A stretch of DNA of 64,000 bases from Vescimonas cirricatena (GTDB lineage: Bacteria > Bacillota > Clostridia > Oscillospirales > Oscillospiraceae): contig NZ_JAJEPW010000002.1 in assembly GCF_020687045.1 (NCBI RefSeq), forward strand, positions 1 through 64,000, read 5' to 3'. The position numbers and the translations under genes were made by a program. Under the pieces are notes generated by a model. The model did no database searches, was not told the DNA's origin, and worked only from the letters and a program-made list of their open reading frames with translations. The stretch's first letter is position 1. The number at the start of each line of letters is the position of its first letter. Below, piece after piece: positions 9,022-17,191 of this stretch.

Positions 9022-9625
9022 AAGGTTAGACAAAAGATACTTGACCGGAGCGGTATCTGCAATGGAAAAACAGTATGGCGCGGAAAAGACAGACGCGATC
9101 ATAGAAGATGCATGGAGGCGTTATGCGGAAATCGTAGATGAAAACGCCGACGAGCCGAAAAAGATGTATATGCATACGAGGAAACGCATCTATCCTGCCA
9201 TCGCCGCCTTTGACGCCATGACGGGAAATGGAATCTCCCGTGAGGAAGCGGCGGCTTTTCTGAATAGATATTATGAAAAGCGGGCAGCGGGCGTTGGTGC
9301 AAAAATCCAAGGGGCAATGAAGATACCGGGTCTGTATAAGCTGGTGCCGAGGTTCTTTGCCAAAATGACAAAAAGCTCCTTTGGAGAGGACTGCGGTTTT
9401 CGGGCTAATTGGATACGAACAGAGCAAGAGGAAATGTGCTTCGACATGCTGGCCTGCCCCTATCAGGACACCTGTGTGAAATACGGCTGCCCGGAGATTG
9501 TGGCCGGCTTTTGCCGCGCGGATGACGAGGCCTACGGGCATATGCATCCAAAGCTCAAATGGGGACGGACAAAGACGCTCGGACAGGGCGGAGACTGCTG
9601 TGATTTTAGACTGACGATAGAGTAA
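9014..9625 (+). CDS. L-2-amino-thiazoline-4-carboxylic acid hydrolase family protein
   Basis: A 203-residue soluble protein with the features I associate with the ATC-hydrolase family (PF14196): a helical N-terminal half and a Cys-rich C-terminal half containing FDMLACPYQDTCVKYGCPEI, FCRADDEAYG and a terminal GGDCCDFRL. The founding enzyme opens a thiazoline ring during L-cysteine formation from ATC; most relatives, including this one, are untested. It starts inside the end of the ABC gene (8-bp overlap), so it is part of the transport operon. Family call is likely; activity here is inference. Confidence 0.72.
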   Translation: MDRRLDKRYLTGAVSAMEKQYGAEKTDAIIEDAWRRYAEIVDENADEPKKMYMHTRKRIYPAIAAFDAMTGNGISREEAAAFLNRYYEKRAAGVGAKIQGAMKIPGLYKLVPRFFAKMTKSSFGEDCGFRANWIRTEQEEMCFDMLACPYQDTCVKYGCPEIVAGFCRADDEAYGHMHPKLKWGRTKTLGQGGDCCDFRLTIE

Positions 9626-9632
9626 TGACCCT

Positions 9633-10299
9633 ATGGAAAGACTGATGAGATACAAGACCCTCCAATGCTTTCTTGCGGCGCTGATTATGATTGCGTTCCT
9701 CGCTCCTTCTGCATATGCATCCGGTGCACCGGACACATATGAGGCAAGCGCAAACGCTGTTTCCGAAAAATATATTGGCAAAACGGTTCCAGGCGCGTGT
9801 GTCGTAATTTCGGAGCATGACAATTCGGTATTTGCGAAGGGGTATGGCCTTGCTGATTTAGAGAACAATACGGCCATCGACCCGGAGACCACGGTTTTTG
9901 AATGGGGTTCCATATCAAAGACCTTTGTGTGGGTCAGCGTGATGCAGCTTGTTGAGGATAGGAAAGTCGATCTGGAAACGGATATCCGCACCTATCTGCC
10001 GGACAGCTTTTTGAAAAATCTGCGATTCGCTGAGCCGGTTACTTTTCTCCACCTGATGAACCATACGGCAGGATTTGAGGAAGAATTGCTGGATTTGCGC
10101 TATTACAGCGCGAGTAAGGAAATCCCCTTCAAAGAAGTACTATGTAGCAGGTGTAGGAATTGCAGCGGCCATCTGCGGGTTTTTCACGGGAATTAGCCAT
10201 GCCGTAAAGAGAAAAACCAGAGCACCGGTCCTTACGATTGTTTTATTTGCATTGCAAATTATATCTGCGTGGATGCTCGGATTCTTAACAGTAGTATAA
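9633..10299 (+). pseudogene. Serine hydrolase (beta-lactamase-like), internally deleted
   Basis: The frame from 9633 has a signal-like N-terminus, then the start of a PF00144 serine hydrolase domain with the catalytic SxxK motif (EWGSISKTFVWVSVMQLVED) and HLMNHTAGFEEELLDLRYYS. After about 10133 it leaves frame and stops at 10196. In the +1 frame the sequence then reads VAGVGIAAAICGFFTGISHA and LLTIVLF-like hydrophobic residues to 10299, which look like the C-terminal membrane segments of such proteins. Most of the catalytic domain is missing, so an internal deletion with a frame change is the simplest reading. It cannot make an active hydrolase. Confidence 0.75.
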
Positions 10300-10326
10300 A
10301 TTAACAGAAAACGGAGGAATGGATTT

Positions 10327-10929
10327 ATGGACAAAAAGAAAAAGTGGACGGTTAAGGATGTTATTACAACGGTGCTGCTCTCCGCAGTGCTGATCGTGAT
10401 CCAGCTCGTCGTCAATATGGTCTGCATGGCCAACGACTTTGTCAGCATGGTGCTGTCGGTGGGGATCACCATGTTCCTCTGCGCACCGGTCTATATGCTC
10501 ATGGTCAGCCGGATCGGAAAGCGGTTTGTGACGCTGATCTATATGACGATCCTCGGCGTGATTTTCCTGCTGATGGGCAACTGGTTCTTGCTTCCTTATT
10601 ATGTTCTCGTGGGAATCCTCTGCGAGGCGATTCTCTGGAAGGAAGGCTCCTGCCAAAAGCCGAAACGGCTGACCGCCGCCTGGACGGTGGCAAGCCTTTT
10701 ATACAACGGGGTCAATCTGCTGCCCATCTGGTTCTTCTGGGACACCTACTACGATTTTGCGCTGGCAAGCGGTATGGAGCAGAGCTACATCGATTCCTAT
10801 GTGCGTTACTACACCTCTCCCGGCTGGCTGGCCTTTATTCTGCTGTTTACGACACTGATGGGCTTTTTAGGCTGCATGGTGGGCAGTCGGCTGATCCGCA
10901 GGCATTTTAAGAAGGCCGGCGTTCTATGA
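10327..10929 (+). CDS. ECF transporter S component, MptD/Trep_Strep family (module 2)
   Basis: A 200-residue membrane protein, same length and layout as the one at 2749-3351, with about five hydrophobic segments and the ending RRHFKKAGVL. GGAGG precedes ATG 10327. Sequence outside the ends differs clearly from module 1, so the two S components may bind different ligands. It overlaps the next EcfT by ATGA. Confidence 0.83.
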   Translation: MDKKKKWTVKDVITTVLLSAVLIVIQLVVNMVCMANDFVSMVLSVGITMFLCAPVYMLMVSRIGKRFVTLIYMTILGVIFLLMGNWFLLPYYVLVGILCEAILWKEGSCQKPKRLTAAWTVASLLYNGVNLLPIWFFWDTYYDFALASGMEQSYIDSYVRYYTSPGWLAFILLFTTLMGFLGCMVGSRLIRRHFKKAGVL

Positions 10930-11624
10930 GGGCGGACGCATCCTTCGCGGTGCCGGTCAAGCTGTGGGCGCTGCTGTGCGTCTTTGCCGGAGTAACCATC
11001 GGCGGGAATGTGCTGCTTACCTGCATCCTGACCGGCGGGGCGCTTCTTTATCTCGTCTTACAGAGAAATTTCCGCCTTGCCGCGTCCTATGGCTGCTTTT
11101 ATCTGCTGCTGGCGCTGCTGCTGTACGGCATCCGCTTCCACGGGCTGCACATGCCGATCTTTTCGGAATTTTATGTTCTGATGTTCTGGAATCTGTCACC
11201 GATCTTTCTGGTGTCATGGGATCTGATCACCACGCCGCCGGGGATGCTCTCCGCGTTCTTATCCCGCCTCCGTATGCCCACCTCGTTCATTCTCGGGCTT
11301 CTTGTGGTTTTTCGCTTCTTCCCTACCATGCGGACGGAGCTGAAAGGCGTAGGCAGGTCGATGAAAAACCGGGGGCTGACCGCGGCGGGGCAGCTGCTCG
11401 CGCATCCCGTGCAGAGCATGGAGTATGTGCTGGTTCCGTTTCTCCTTCGGGTGTTGCAGCTTGCCGATCAGCTTTCCGTTTCCGCCGTTGCAAGGGGTGC
11501 GGAGCGTCCGGGCGTGCGCGGCAGCTATTATGAGAAAAGGATCGGGGCGCGGGATCACATCGCGGCAGCCGTATGTGCGATAGTCACGGCTTCCTATTTG
11601 GTATTGGAAAGGAGCATGGCATGA
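10926..11624 (+). CDS. ecfT: ECF transporter transmembrane T component (module 2)
   Basis: A 232-residue EcfT-like membrane protein, exactly the length of the module 1 protein. The coupling segments FFPTMRTELKGVGRSMKNRG and SVSAVARGAERPG are recognisable. It overlaps the S component upstream and the ATPase downstream by 4 bases each. G+C at third codon positions appears higher than in module 1. Confidence 0.86.
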   Translation: MRADASFAVPVKLWALLCVFAGVTIGGNVLLTCILTGGALLYLVLQRNFRLAASYGCFYLLLALLLYGIRFHGLHMPIFSEFYVLMFWNLSPIFLVSWDLITTPPGMLSAFLSRLRMPTSFILGLLVVFRFFPTMRTELKGVGRSMKNRGLTAAGQLLAHPVQSMEYVLVPFLLRVLQLADQLSVSAVARGAERPGVRGSYYEKRIGARDHIAAAVCAIVTASYLVLERSMA

Positions 11625-13033
11625 TTGAGCTTACACACGCTTCCTTTCAATACGAAAACTCAGACAGAGGCGTGCGGGACATCTCCCTTTCAGTAAAAAG
11701 CGGCGAATGCGTCGTGCTGACGGGGCTTTCCGGCTGCGGCAAGACCACCGTGACAAGGCTTGTCAACGGGCTTGCGCCGTCCTATTACCCCGGAGCCTTC
11801 AGCGGAAGCGTGAGGATAGACGGCAAGGACATATCAAGGCTTTCCACATGGGAGATCGGGCGTTTGGTGGGAAGCGTTTTTCAGGACCCTAAAAGCCAGT
11901 TCTTTTCCTCCGAGCTTGCCGGAGAGGTGGCCTTTCCCTGCGAGAATTACGGCCTCTCCGCCCGGGAGATACGGGAGAGGACGGACGCCGCCATAGAGGC
12001 GTTGCAGCTGTCCCATTTGAAAGACAGGGCAGTTGACGTCCTCTCAAGCGGAGAAAAGCAGCGGGCGGCCATTGCTTCCGTATATGCCATAAAGCCAAAG
12101 GTCTTTGTGTGTGATGAGCCGACGGCCAACCTCGATGCCGCCGGGACGAGGCAGCTTGCGCAGACCCTACGGCAGCTCAAGGAGCAGGGCTTTACCCTGC
12201 TCCTCGCGGAGCATCGGATCGACTGGCTGATGGGGATCGCAGACCGGTTTTTATATCTGCGGGACGGCAGAATAGCGGCTGAGTATACACCGGAGGATTT
12301 GCTTCTTCTGCCGGAGAAGGACATTTTGCACATGGGTCTGCGCTCTCCGCACGAGGGAAAGTGCCTTCCCGCTCCCTCCGTATTGGACGAAAGCCCTGCC
12401 GTCTTGAAGACAGCGTGGCTCTCGAAAAGAATACGCAAAGAAGTTATTTTTGAGGATATTTCGCTGTCCGTTCCAGAGGGCGGCGTGACCGCCATAACGG
12501 GACAAAACGGCGCGGGGAAAACCACCCTTGCGCAGATCCTCTGCGGGCTGACAAGGCAGACAAGGGGGCATATCCTGATAGATGGAAAAAAAGCAAGAGC
12601 GGCGGTCCGGCGCAGGGAGATCTATTACTGCGGCAATGACACATCAACGCAGTTTTTTACGGCAAGCGTGGCGGAGGAGCTGCTGCTGAATACCGAATTG
12701 ACGGAAGAAAACAAGGACCGTGCCAGATATTTGCTCAAAGAGTTTGGGCTTTATGAGTACAGGGATGCGCACCCGTCCGCCCTGTCCGGCGGGCAGAAGC
12801 AGCGGCTTGCCATTGCTTGCGCCATCTTTTCCGGCCGCAGGATATTGATACTCGATGAGCCCACCAGCGGCCTTGACGGGCAGAATATGCGCCTGATCGC
12901 GGAAAGGCTGAAAAGCGAAGCGCGGAACGGCAGAACCATTCTCGTGATCACCCACGACAGGGAGCTGATCGAGAGCTGCTGCGACAGAATTGCAAAGATC
13001 GGTGTAAAGTTTGGAGGGGGAGATGTTGCATAG
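11621..13033 (+). CDS. ECF transporter double ATPase (module 2)
   Basis: A 470-residue tandem ATPase. Domain 1 has GLSGCGKTT and Walker B VFVCDEPTANLD, but its signature reads LSSGEKQR rather than LSGGEKQR. Domain 2 has GQNGAGKTT, LSGGQKQR and LILDEPTSGLD. ATG 11621 is chosen because GGAAAGGAG lies just upstream and the start overlaps the EcfT stop; the longer frame from 11573 lies inside EcfT. This is the last intact gene of the operon. Confidence 0.9.
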   Translation: MIELTHASFQYENSDRGVRDISLSVKSGECVVLTGLSGCGKTTVTRLVNGLAPSYYPGAFSGSVRIDGKDISRLSTWEIGRLVGSVFQDPKSQFFSSELAGEVAFPCENYGLSAREIRERTDAAIEALQLSHLKDRAVDVLSSGEKQRAAIASVYAIKPKVFVCDEPTANLDAAGTRQLAQTLRQLKEQGFTLLLAEHRIDWLMGIADRFLYLRDGRIAAEYTPEDLLLLPEKDILHMGLRSPHEGKCLPAPSVLDESPAVLKTAWLSKRIRKEVIFEDISLSVPEGGVTAITGQNGAGKTTLAQILCGLTRQTRGHILIDGKKARAAVRRREIYYCGNDTSTQFFTASVAEELLLNTELTEENKDRARYLLKEFGLYEYRDAHPSALSGGQKQRLAIACAIFSGRRILILDEPTSGLDGQNMRLIAERLKSEARNGRTILVITHDRELIESCCDRIAKIGVKFGGGDVA

Positions 13034-13206
13034 ATGAAACAAAAGATCAGCAATGTAGCGTATTTGTTTCTTCGAATCTAAATCGTATAATATAGAAGTC
13101 ATGATAGCATTCTGTTGGCAACGATAGAATGCCGGCAGAGTCTTTTTCCGCATAGCGTTCCTCTAATAGGATGATCTCCGCAAGCAAGTTCTCATACAAC
13201 GATCGG
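13034..13206. other. Intergenic stretch, possible minus-strand gene fragment
   Basis: No confident gene. On the minus strand a short frame reads SLYENLLAEIILLEERYAEK and continues to a stop at about 13047; it has no good start and may be the tail of a lost gene. No terminator with a clear T-run is seen after the ECF operon. Confidence 0.3.
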
Positions 13207-13267
13207 TTGACATGCAAATTCGTTTCATTTACACTATTATTAGGAACACTTCCTGATGATAGTGTAA
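13207..13267 (+). promoter_or_regulatory. Promoter with a large nested dyad upstream of the rubrerythrin remnant
   Basis: TTGACA (13207-13212), 17-bp spacer and TACACT (13230-13235) form a good promoter. From its -10 onward lies a nested inverted repeat: outer arms TTACACTAT (13229-13237) and ATAGTGTAA (13259-13267), inner arms AGGAA (13242-13246) and TTCCT (13250-13254). It could be an operator or a hairpin at the start of the transcript. The downstream gene is a peroxide-defence relic, so a redox regulator is a reasonable guess. Confidence 0.6.
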
Positions 13268-13308
13268 CAAATATGCTTGATTTCCGGGCGAGAAAGGGGC
13301 GTGTCAAT

Positions 13309-13471
13309 ATTGGAAACACCAACAAATACGCAGGCACACAGACGGAAAAGAACCTTTGAAAGCCCCTTGCCTGAGAGCCTTAGACCCGGAACAAGTACAC
13401 CTGCTTCGCAGCCAAGGCCAGGAAGGAGGGCTATGAGCAGATGGCTGCTCTCTTCCTAAAAGACCGCCAAT
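13309..13471 (+). pseudogene. Rubrerythrin N-terminal remnant
   Basis: The sequence NKYAGTQTEKNL at 13321-13356 and RNKYTCFAAKARKEGYEQ with MAALFL at 13387-13458 are hallmark N-terminal rubrerythrin segments; the enzyme is a di-iron peroxide reductase. Between them the frame is lost (stops at 13357, 13372 and 13381) and then regained. The codon at the expected start, 13309, is ATT, 9 bases after AAAGGGG, suggesting a lost ATG. The second half of the protein, including the rubredoxin domain, is absent. At 13459-13460 the frame passes into a Fur-like fragment. Confidence 0.8.
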
Positions 13472-13804
13472 AAAAGGATATATGAGGATGTCTGCAAAGT
13501 GGATGATAAAATCAGCTGCGGAACGGTCTGCCGTAACCTGGGGCGCTTAACTGCTGACGGGCAAATCTGTCATGTGCGCGTTCCAGGTACGGATCGGTAT
13601 GACAGCCGAACAGACATGCACAATCATCTGAACTGTATGCAATGCGGTACGGCAGTAGATGCTCCTTTAGATTACCGGACAAAGATCGATACAACCGTTG
13701 CAGGGATGACCGGCCGTCAAATCAACCGGCATCGGATCATTGTGGAAGGCCTCTGTTCGAAATGCCAGAGAGAATGCGAAAAAGGATGGTTGACAAAGAA
13801 ATGA
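13460..13804 (+). pseudogene. Fur/PerR family regulator, 5' truncated and joined to rubrerythrin
   Basis: The open frame from 13460 reads RIYEDVCKVDDKISCGTVCR then NLGRLTADG, matching the second half of the Fur winged helix. The dimer domain follows, with CMQC and CSKC zinc pairs and the HNHLNC metal motif. The first ~40 residues of a Fur protein are missing and replaced by the rubrerythrin remnant. A GTG at 13499 could start a short product, but it would lack the DNA-binding helix. The stop overlaps the start of the alarmone synthetase (ATGA), so translation through it may still matter for that gene. Confidence 0.75.
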
Positions 13805-14493
13805 TAAATGGGGAAAACGGTAAAATGCTTCGAAACGACCCGTATGAGATCCGGCTGATGCAAAATCTATATGATGCAGCGGTAAAGCAATTATCCCTCA
13901 AATTTGAAATACTAAACAATGAGTTCAAAGTGCTCTATGCCAGAAATCCCATCCATCACATCGAGGGCCGCGTAAAGGCCATAGAAAGCATGGTGGCAAA
14001 GCTACGAAAGAAGGGTCTTCCGCCGACGATTGAGGCGGCGAGGGAGAGCATCAACGACATTGCCGGCGTCAGAGTGGTATGCAGCTATATTGACGATGTG
14101 TACCGGGTGGCGGAAATGGTGGAGCGCCAGACGGATATTGAGATCATCAAACGGCAGGACTATATACGCACGCCAAACTACAATGGGTACCGGTCGCTGC
14201 ATTTGGATATCCGTATGCCGGTGTATCTGTCAGATCGGACGGAGCATGTGACCGCAGAGATACAGATCCGCACGATCGCCATGGACTTTTGGGCCAGTTT
14301 GGAGCATGACATCCGATATAAGGTAGACAAAACAAAGCTGCCGGAGGGCATCAATGAGGAGATGCTCGAATGTTCAGGTAAGATTGCCGAGATTGACCGG
14401 AAGATGCAGGATATGTACAGGCGGATCAAGGCGGCGGAAAAGAACACAGCGTCTCCAGCCCTGAGTGAGCCAAAGAAACAGGATCGGGAGTGA
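13801..14493 (+). CDS. Small alarmone synthetase (RelA/SpoT synthetase domain, RelQ/YjbM-like)
   Basis: A 230-residue single-domain GTP pyrophosphokinase. Diagnostic motifs are HIEGRVKAIESMVAKLRKKG, INDIAGVRVVCSY (Mg-binding Asp and substrate Arg), YNGYRSLHL, and AEIQIRTIAMDFWASLEH with the catalytic Glu and Gln. The hydrolase, TGS and ACT domains of long RelA/SpoT are absent. It would make (p)ppGpp from ATP and GDP/GTP. ATG 13801 is favoured because it overlaps the Fur-fragment stop; ATG 13786 is also possible. A strong terminator follows. Confidence 0.9.
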   Translation: MINGENGKMLRNDPYEIRLMQNLYDAAVKQLSLKFEILNNEFKVLYARNPIHHIEGRVKAIESMVAKLRKKGLPPTIEAARESINDIAGVRVVCSYIDDVYRVAEMVERQTDIEIIKRQDYIRTPNYNGYRSLHLDIRMPVYLSDRTEHVTAEIQIRTIAMDFWASLEHDIRYKVDKTKLPEGINEEMLECSGKIAEIDRKMQDMYRRIKAAEKNTASPALSEPKKQDRE

Positions 14494-14501
14494 TTGCGCA
14501 G

Positions 14502-14548
14502 AAAATGCGCCATACCACATTGCGCAATAGTGGTATGGCGCATTTTTT
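14502..14548. terminator. Bidirectional intrinsic terminator
   Basis: A 17-bp stem, AAAATGCGCCATACCAC (14502-14518) pairing with 14530-14546, is followed by a T-run on the plus strand and preceded by A residues. It can serve both the alarmone synthetase and the converging membrane-protein/DegV pair. Confidence 0.92.
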
Positions 14549-14569
14549 AGTTATCGGGTTGCGTGGCTG

Positions 14570-15178
14570 TCAGCCGAGTCCGTAGATCAGCAGTGAAATA
14601 CCACAGGCGAGCAGACTGACTGCCGAGCCAATCAGGAGCTGCGGCAGGGTGTGGCGTGACAGCTTCAAAGAGGATCGATAGACCGCTGCGATCAGCAGCA
14701 CGGACGGTATAATAAAAAGCGGATGCAGCTTCCACGTCAGCAGAAACACAGGTGCCGTCGTGCTGCAGGCATGGCCGCTTGCGTGCAGCCTGAAAACGGC
14801 GTTGAGAATCAGCAGTGCTGCGATGGAAATGACATAGGAGAGGAATAGAATGTGGACGAGCCAGGAGCACGGGGTCAGTATTGACCAGAGAAACCCGCAC
14901 AGGTATCCGATGGCACTGCATACCAGCGCCGTGCTGCGCTGTCCCTTTCTCCGATCCTTTCCAATGTGAAATATCTCCCGTATAGGATATGCAGCCATGG
15001 GGATGAGCAGCAAAAACAACTCGCACAGGAGCAGCTCACGCAGTGTCATAAGCTTTGCGGGGGCATACATCAGAAGCACTGTTATACCGATGACGATGGG
15101 TGGTAGGGTTAGAATGCGCACGATCAGATGAAAGATTCCGGCGCATCTTCCCTTTTCATTGGTTGTGCCTGCTCTCAT
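14570..15178 (-). CDS. PAP2-like integral membrane protein
   Basis: A 202-residue protein with six or so hydrophobic segments. Near the C-terminus LHASGHACSTTAP and YRSSLKLSRHTLPQLLIGSA resemble the SGH and RxxxxxHxxxQ/D motifs of the PAP2 phosphatase superfamily, although the first KxxxxxxRP motif is not clear. A lipid phosphatase or a non-catalytic relative is possible. Its ATG overlaps the DegV stop, so it is co-transcribed with DegV. Confidence 0.6.
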   Translation of the reverse strand: MRAGTTNEKGRCAGIFHLIVRILTLPPIVIGITVLLMYAPAKLMTLRELLLCELFLLLIPMAAYPIREIFHIGKDRRKGQRSTALVCSAIGYLCGFLWSILTPCSWLVHILFLSYVISIAALLILNAVFRLHASGHACSTTAPVFLLTWKLHPLFIIPSVLLIAAVYRSSLKLSRHTLPQLLIGSAVSLLACGISLLIYGLG

Positions 15179-16008
15179 GACTCAAAGCCCAGCATAATCC
15201 CGCCGCGCTCGGCGTAATAGCTGCACAGTCCCCGCAGTGGATAGCTTCTCACGTCTGCCGCCGGAAATCGCTGCCGGATCTCGGCGCAAAGCTCCAGCGC
15301 AAGCGCCGCATTCTGACAATGCCCGATCCGAACCTTCCCGCCCTTGTAGCCAAGCTCCACCATTTCGCTCAGCATAAACTGCCGCGCTTTACGAACCCCA
15401 CGGCATTTTCCAAGCATCTCAAGCATACCTTCAGCGCTGGCCTGCCCGATGGCGCGGATCCCGAGGACGCTTGCCATTGTTGCGGCGAGCTTGCTGACAC
15501 GGCCGTTCTGTGCAAGGTTGTGCATGGATTCCAATGCAAAAAGCAGGTGCGTGTGGGCCTGATATGTATTCAAGGCTTCGCATGCTTTATCAAAGTCCGC
15601 ATGAGAACGCAGCTCATATAAAGCCCTTTCAATGAGAAGGGCGATTTCGGGCCCGGCGGAGAGAGAGTCCACAACATAGATGCGCCGGGCCGGGTTGCGT
15701 TCCTCACAATTCTTCTTTGCCACGCATGCAGCATTATAACTGCCTGAAAGAGCGCTCGTAATGGTAAATGCAATTACATTGCCGCTCTCACCGAATGCGC
15801 TTTCCCAGTCTGCGATGTTCGGACACGCACTGTAGGAACGCCCCTTGGTGTCGCGGAGCGTGCTGACCATCGCGTCAACATCAAGGTTGGTGTCATCGTA
15901 AAACTCCTCGGCGTCCGTGCGTATTGAGAGCGGGACACTGATGAAGTCCGCTCCATCCAGTGTGAGAAGGTCGCAGCTGGAGTCTGCAACGATACGAAAC
16001 TGATTCAT
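15175..16008 (-). CDS. DegV family fatty-acid-binding protein
   Basis: A 277-residue DegV protein. It begins MNQFRIVADSSCDLL, the usual DegV start with the lipid-head-group binding SxxD region, and has the GRSYSACPN and TSALSGSYNAA segments. DegV (FakB-like) proteins bind a fatty acid and can present it to a fatty-acid kinase; no kinase gene is in the window. GGAGGA at 16015-16020 fixes the start at ATG 16008 rather than 16041. It is divergent from a DUF1836 gene, a frequent pairing. Confidence 0.92.
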   Translation of the reverse strand: MNQFRIVADSSCDLLTLDGADFISVPLSIRTDAEEFYDDTNLDVDAMVSTLRDTKGRSYSACPNIADWESAFGESGNVIAFTITSALSGSYNAACVAKKNCEERNPARRIYVVDSLSAGPEIALLIERALYELRSHADFDKACEALNTYQAHTHLLFALESMHNLAQNGRVSKLAATMASVLGIRAIGQASAEGMLEMLGKCRGVRKARQFMLSEMVELGYKGGKVRIGHCQNAALALELCAEIRQRFPAADVRSYPLRGLCSYYAERGGIMLGFES

Positions 16009-16132
16009 GGTGTGTCCTCCGAATAACAAGAAACATTTCAACCGGCTTTGGAAGCCGACACGGAAATTCTATCAGGTTTTTATCATTCCGTCAACAGTTT
16101 TCAGAAAACCGATAAAAAGATTTTAAAAACCG

Positions 16133-16161
16133 TTGAAAGATTGAAAATACCCGTGTATAAT
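16133..16161 (+). promoter_or_regulatory. Promoter of the DUF1836 gene
   Basis: TTGAAA (16133-16138), a 17-bp spacer and an extended TGTATAAT with -10 at 16156-16161. Upstream, CAACAGTTTT near 16091 and AAAACCGTTG near 16125 form an imperfect inverted repeat that may be a shared operator for the divergent DegV gene. Confidence 0.7.
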
Positions 16162-16188
16162 GGCTGCATGGAAAAGGGAGTGAATAAT

Positions 16189-16707
16189 ATGATAGAGACT
16201 ATTGAGGGCTTTCGCTTACCGCGGTATGCACAGATTCCGAATGTCGGGCTTTATCTGGAGCAGGTGGTACGCTATGTCAACACACACCTTGCGCCGTTGG
16301 GGGAGCCGGAGCTGACAAGTTCAATGGTGAGCAATTACGTGAAGCAGGGGCTGATCTCATCCCCCATAAAGAAGTCATACACGGCGGAGCACCTTTCACG
16401 GCTCCTGTTCATCGCGGTAGTCAAGCCCGTTGTCCCGTTGGAAGGGCTTCGAATGATGTTCAGCATACAGGGGGACAACTATACCCTTCCGACCGCATAT
16501 GACTATTTTTGTGATGAGTTTGAGAATATGCTCGGCGCGGCGTTCGGCATAGCTCCCGCAAGAGAGGGCCTCGGCAAGACACAATCCGACGCAAAGGATC
16601 TTCTCCGCAACACGATCGTGGCCACCGTCAACAAGGTCTATCTGGATCGGTATCTGGAAGAATATCAAAAGCAGAGGGAAAAAGCCCCAGATGAACAGCA
16701 AACATGA
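16189..16707 (+). CDS. DUF1836 domain-containing protein
   Basis: A 172-residue protein beginning MIETIEGFRLPRYAQIPNVG, the DUF1836 opening, followed by a MerR-like stretch (LTSSMVSNYVKQGLI, then YTAEHLSRLLFI). The family is thought to be DNA-binding. AAAAGGGAG precedes ATG 16189; the frame extends upstream to 16048 without support. Divergent orientation to DegV suggests it regulates that gene; this is inference. Confidence 0.85.
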   Translation: MIETIEGFRLPRYAQIPNVGLYLEQVVRYVNTHLAPLGEPELTSSMVSNYVKQGLISSPIKKSYTAEHLSRLLFIAVVKPVVPLEGLRMMFSIQGDNYTLPTAYDYFCDEFENMLGAAFGIAPAREGLGKTQSDAKDLLRNTIVATVNKVYLDRYLEEYQKQREKAPDEQQT

Positions 16708-16883
16708 TCGAGAATGTTTCACTATCTCGTTCCGCCAAAGGAGCTACACTCCCTTGCGATGCTTGCATGCCTATCCCTTGTGGACTTGCCGTTCGCAAAC
16801 AGCATAAAACGCTGTTCGCCACCAGCAAGCTTGAACGCGAATAATATGAAGCAAACTAATCGGAATTCAATTAGGAATTTTAT
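16708..16883. other. Intergenic stretch, nothing recognised
   Basis: No gene or clear terminator. Base composition falls toward A+T after about 16840, at the start of the mobile-element region. Confidence 0.4.
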
Positions 16884-17048
16884 ATGGATAAGAAAAAAGA
16901 TTTTCTGTTATCGGTTGTTGGATTGGCAATTTTACTTGTAGGAGCGGTTATAGTATCAGTTATGGATTACCCGCTGGGGTTATTGCTTATTCTTCCGTCT
17001 GCAATTCCACACATCGTTAGACTGTATACTCTAAGAAAGGATAAGTAG
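16884..17048 (+). CDS. Small membrane protein of 54 residues
   Basis: ATG 16884 to TAG 17046-17048 encodes MDKKKDFLLSVVGLAILLVG and two predicted membrane segments with a basic end RLYTLRKDK. The ribosome site is weak (GGAATTT). The A+T-rich codon use differs from the surrounding chromosome. I do not recognise a family. Confidence 0.5.
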   Translation: MDKKKDFLLSVVGLAILLVGAVIVSVMDYPLGLLLILPSAIPHIVRLYTLRKDK

Positions 17049-17191
17049 AATTCCAGTTTATCTGGCTAACAAACCCCTCAAAACACGAGCGGCCAAGGTC
17101 TTGCGTGAGGTAGGAAAATTCAAAAAGTTATGCTAAAATTAAAATGGTTAATCAATAGGCAAATTAGAATTTGATAAAGGAATGTGATTGT

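Noticed and set aside
13229..13267. Canonical PerR box at the rubrerythrin remnant
   Set aside because: The dyad does not match the TTATAATnATTATAA pattern; its regulator is left open.
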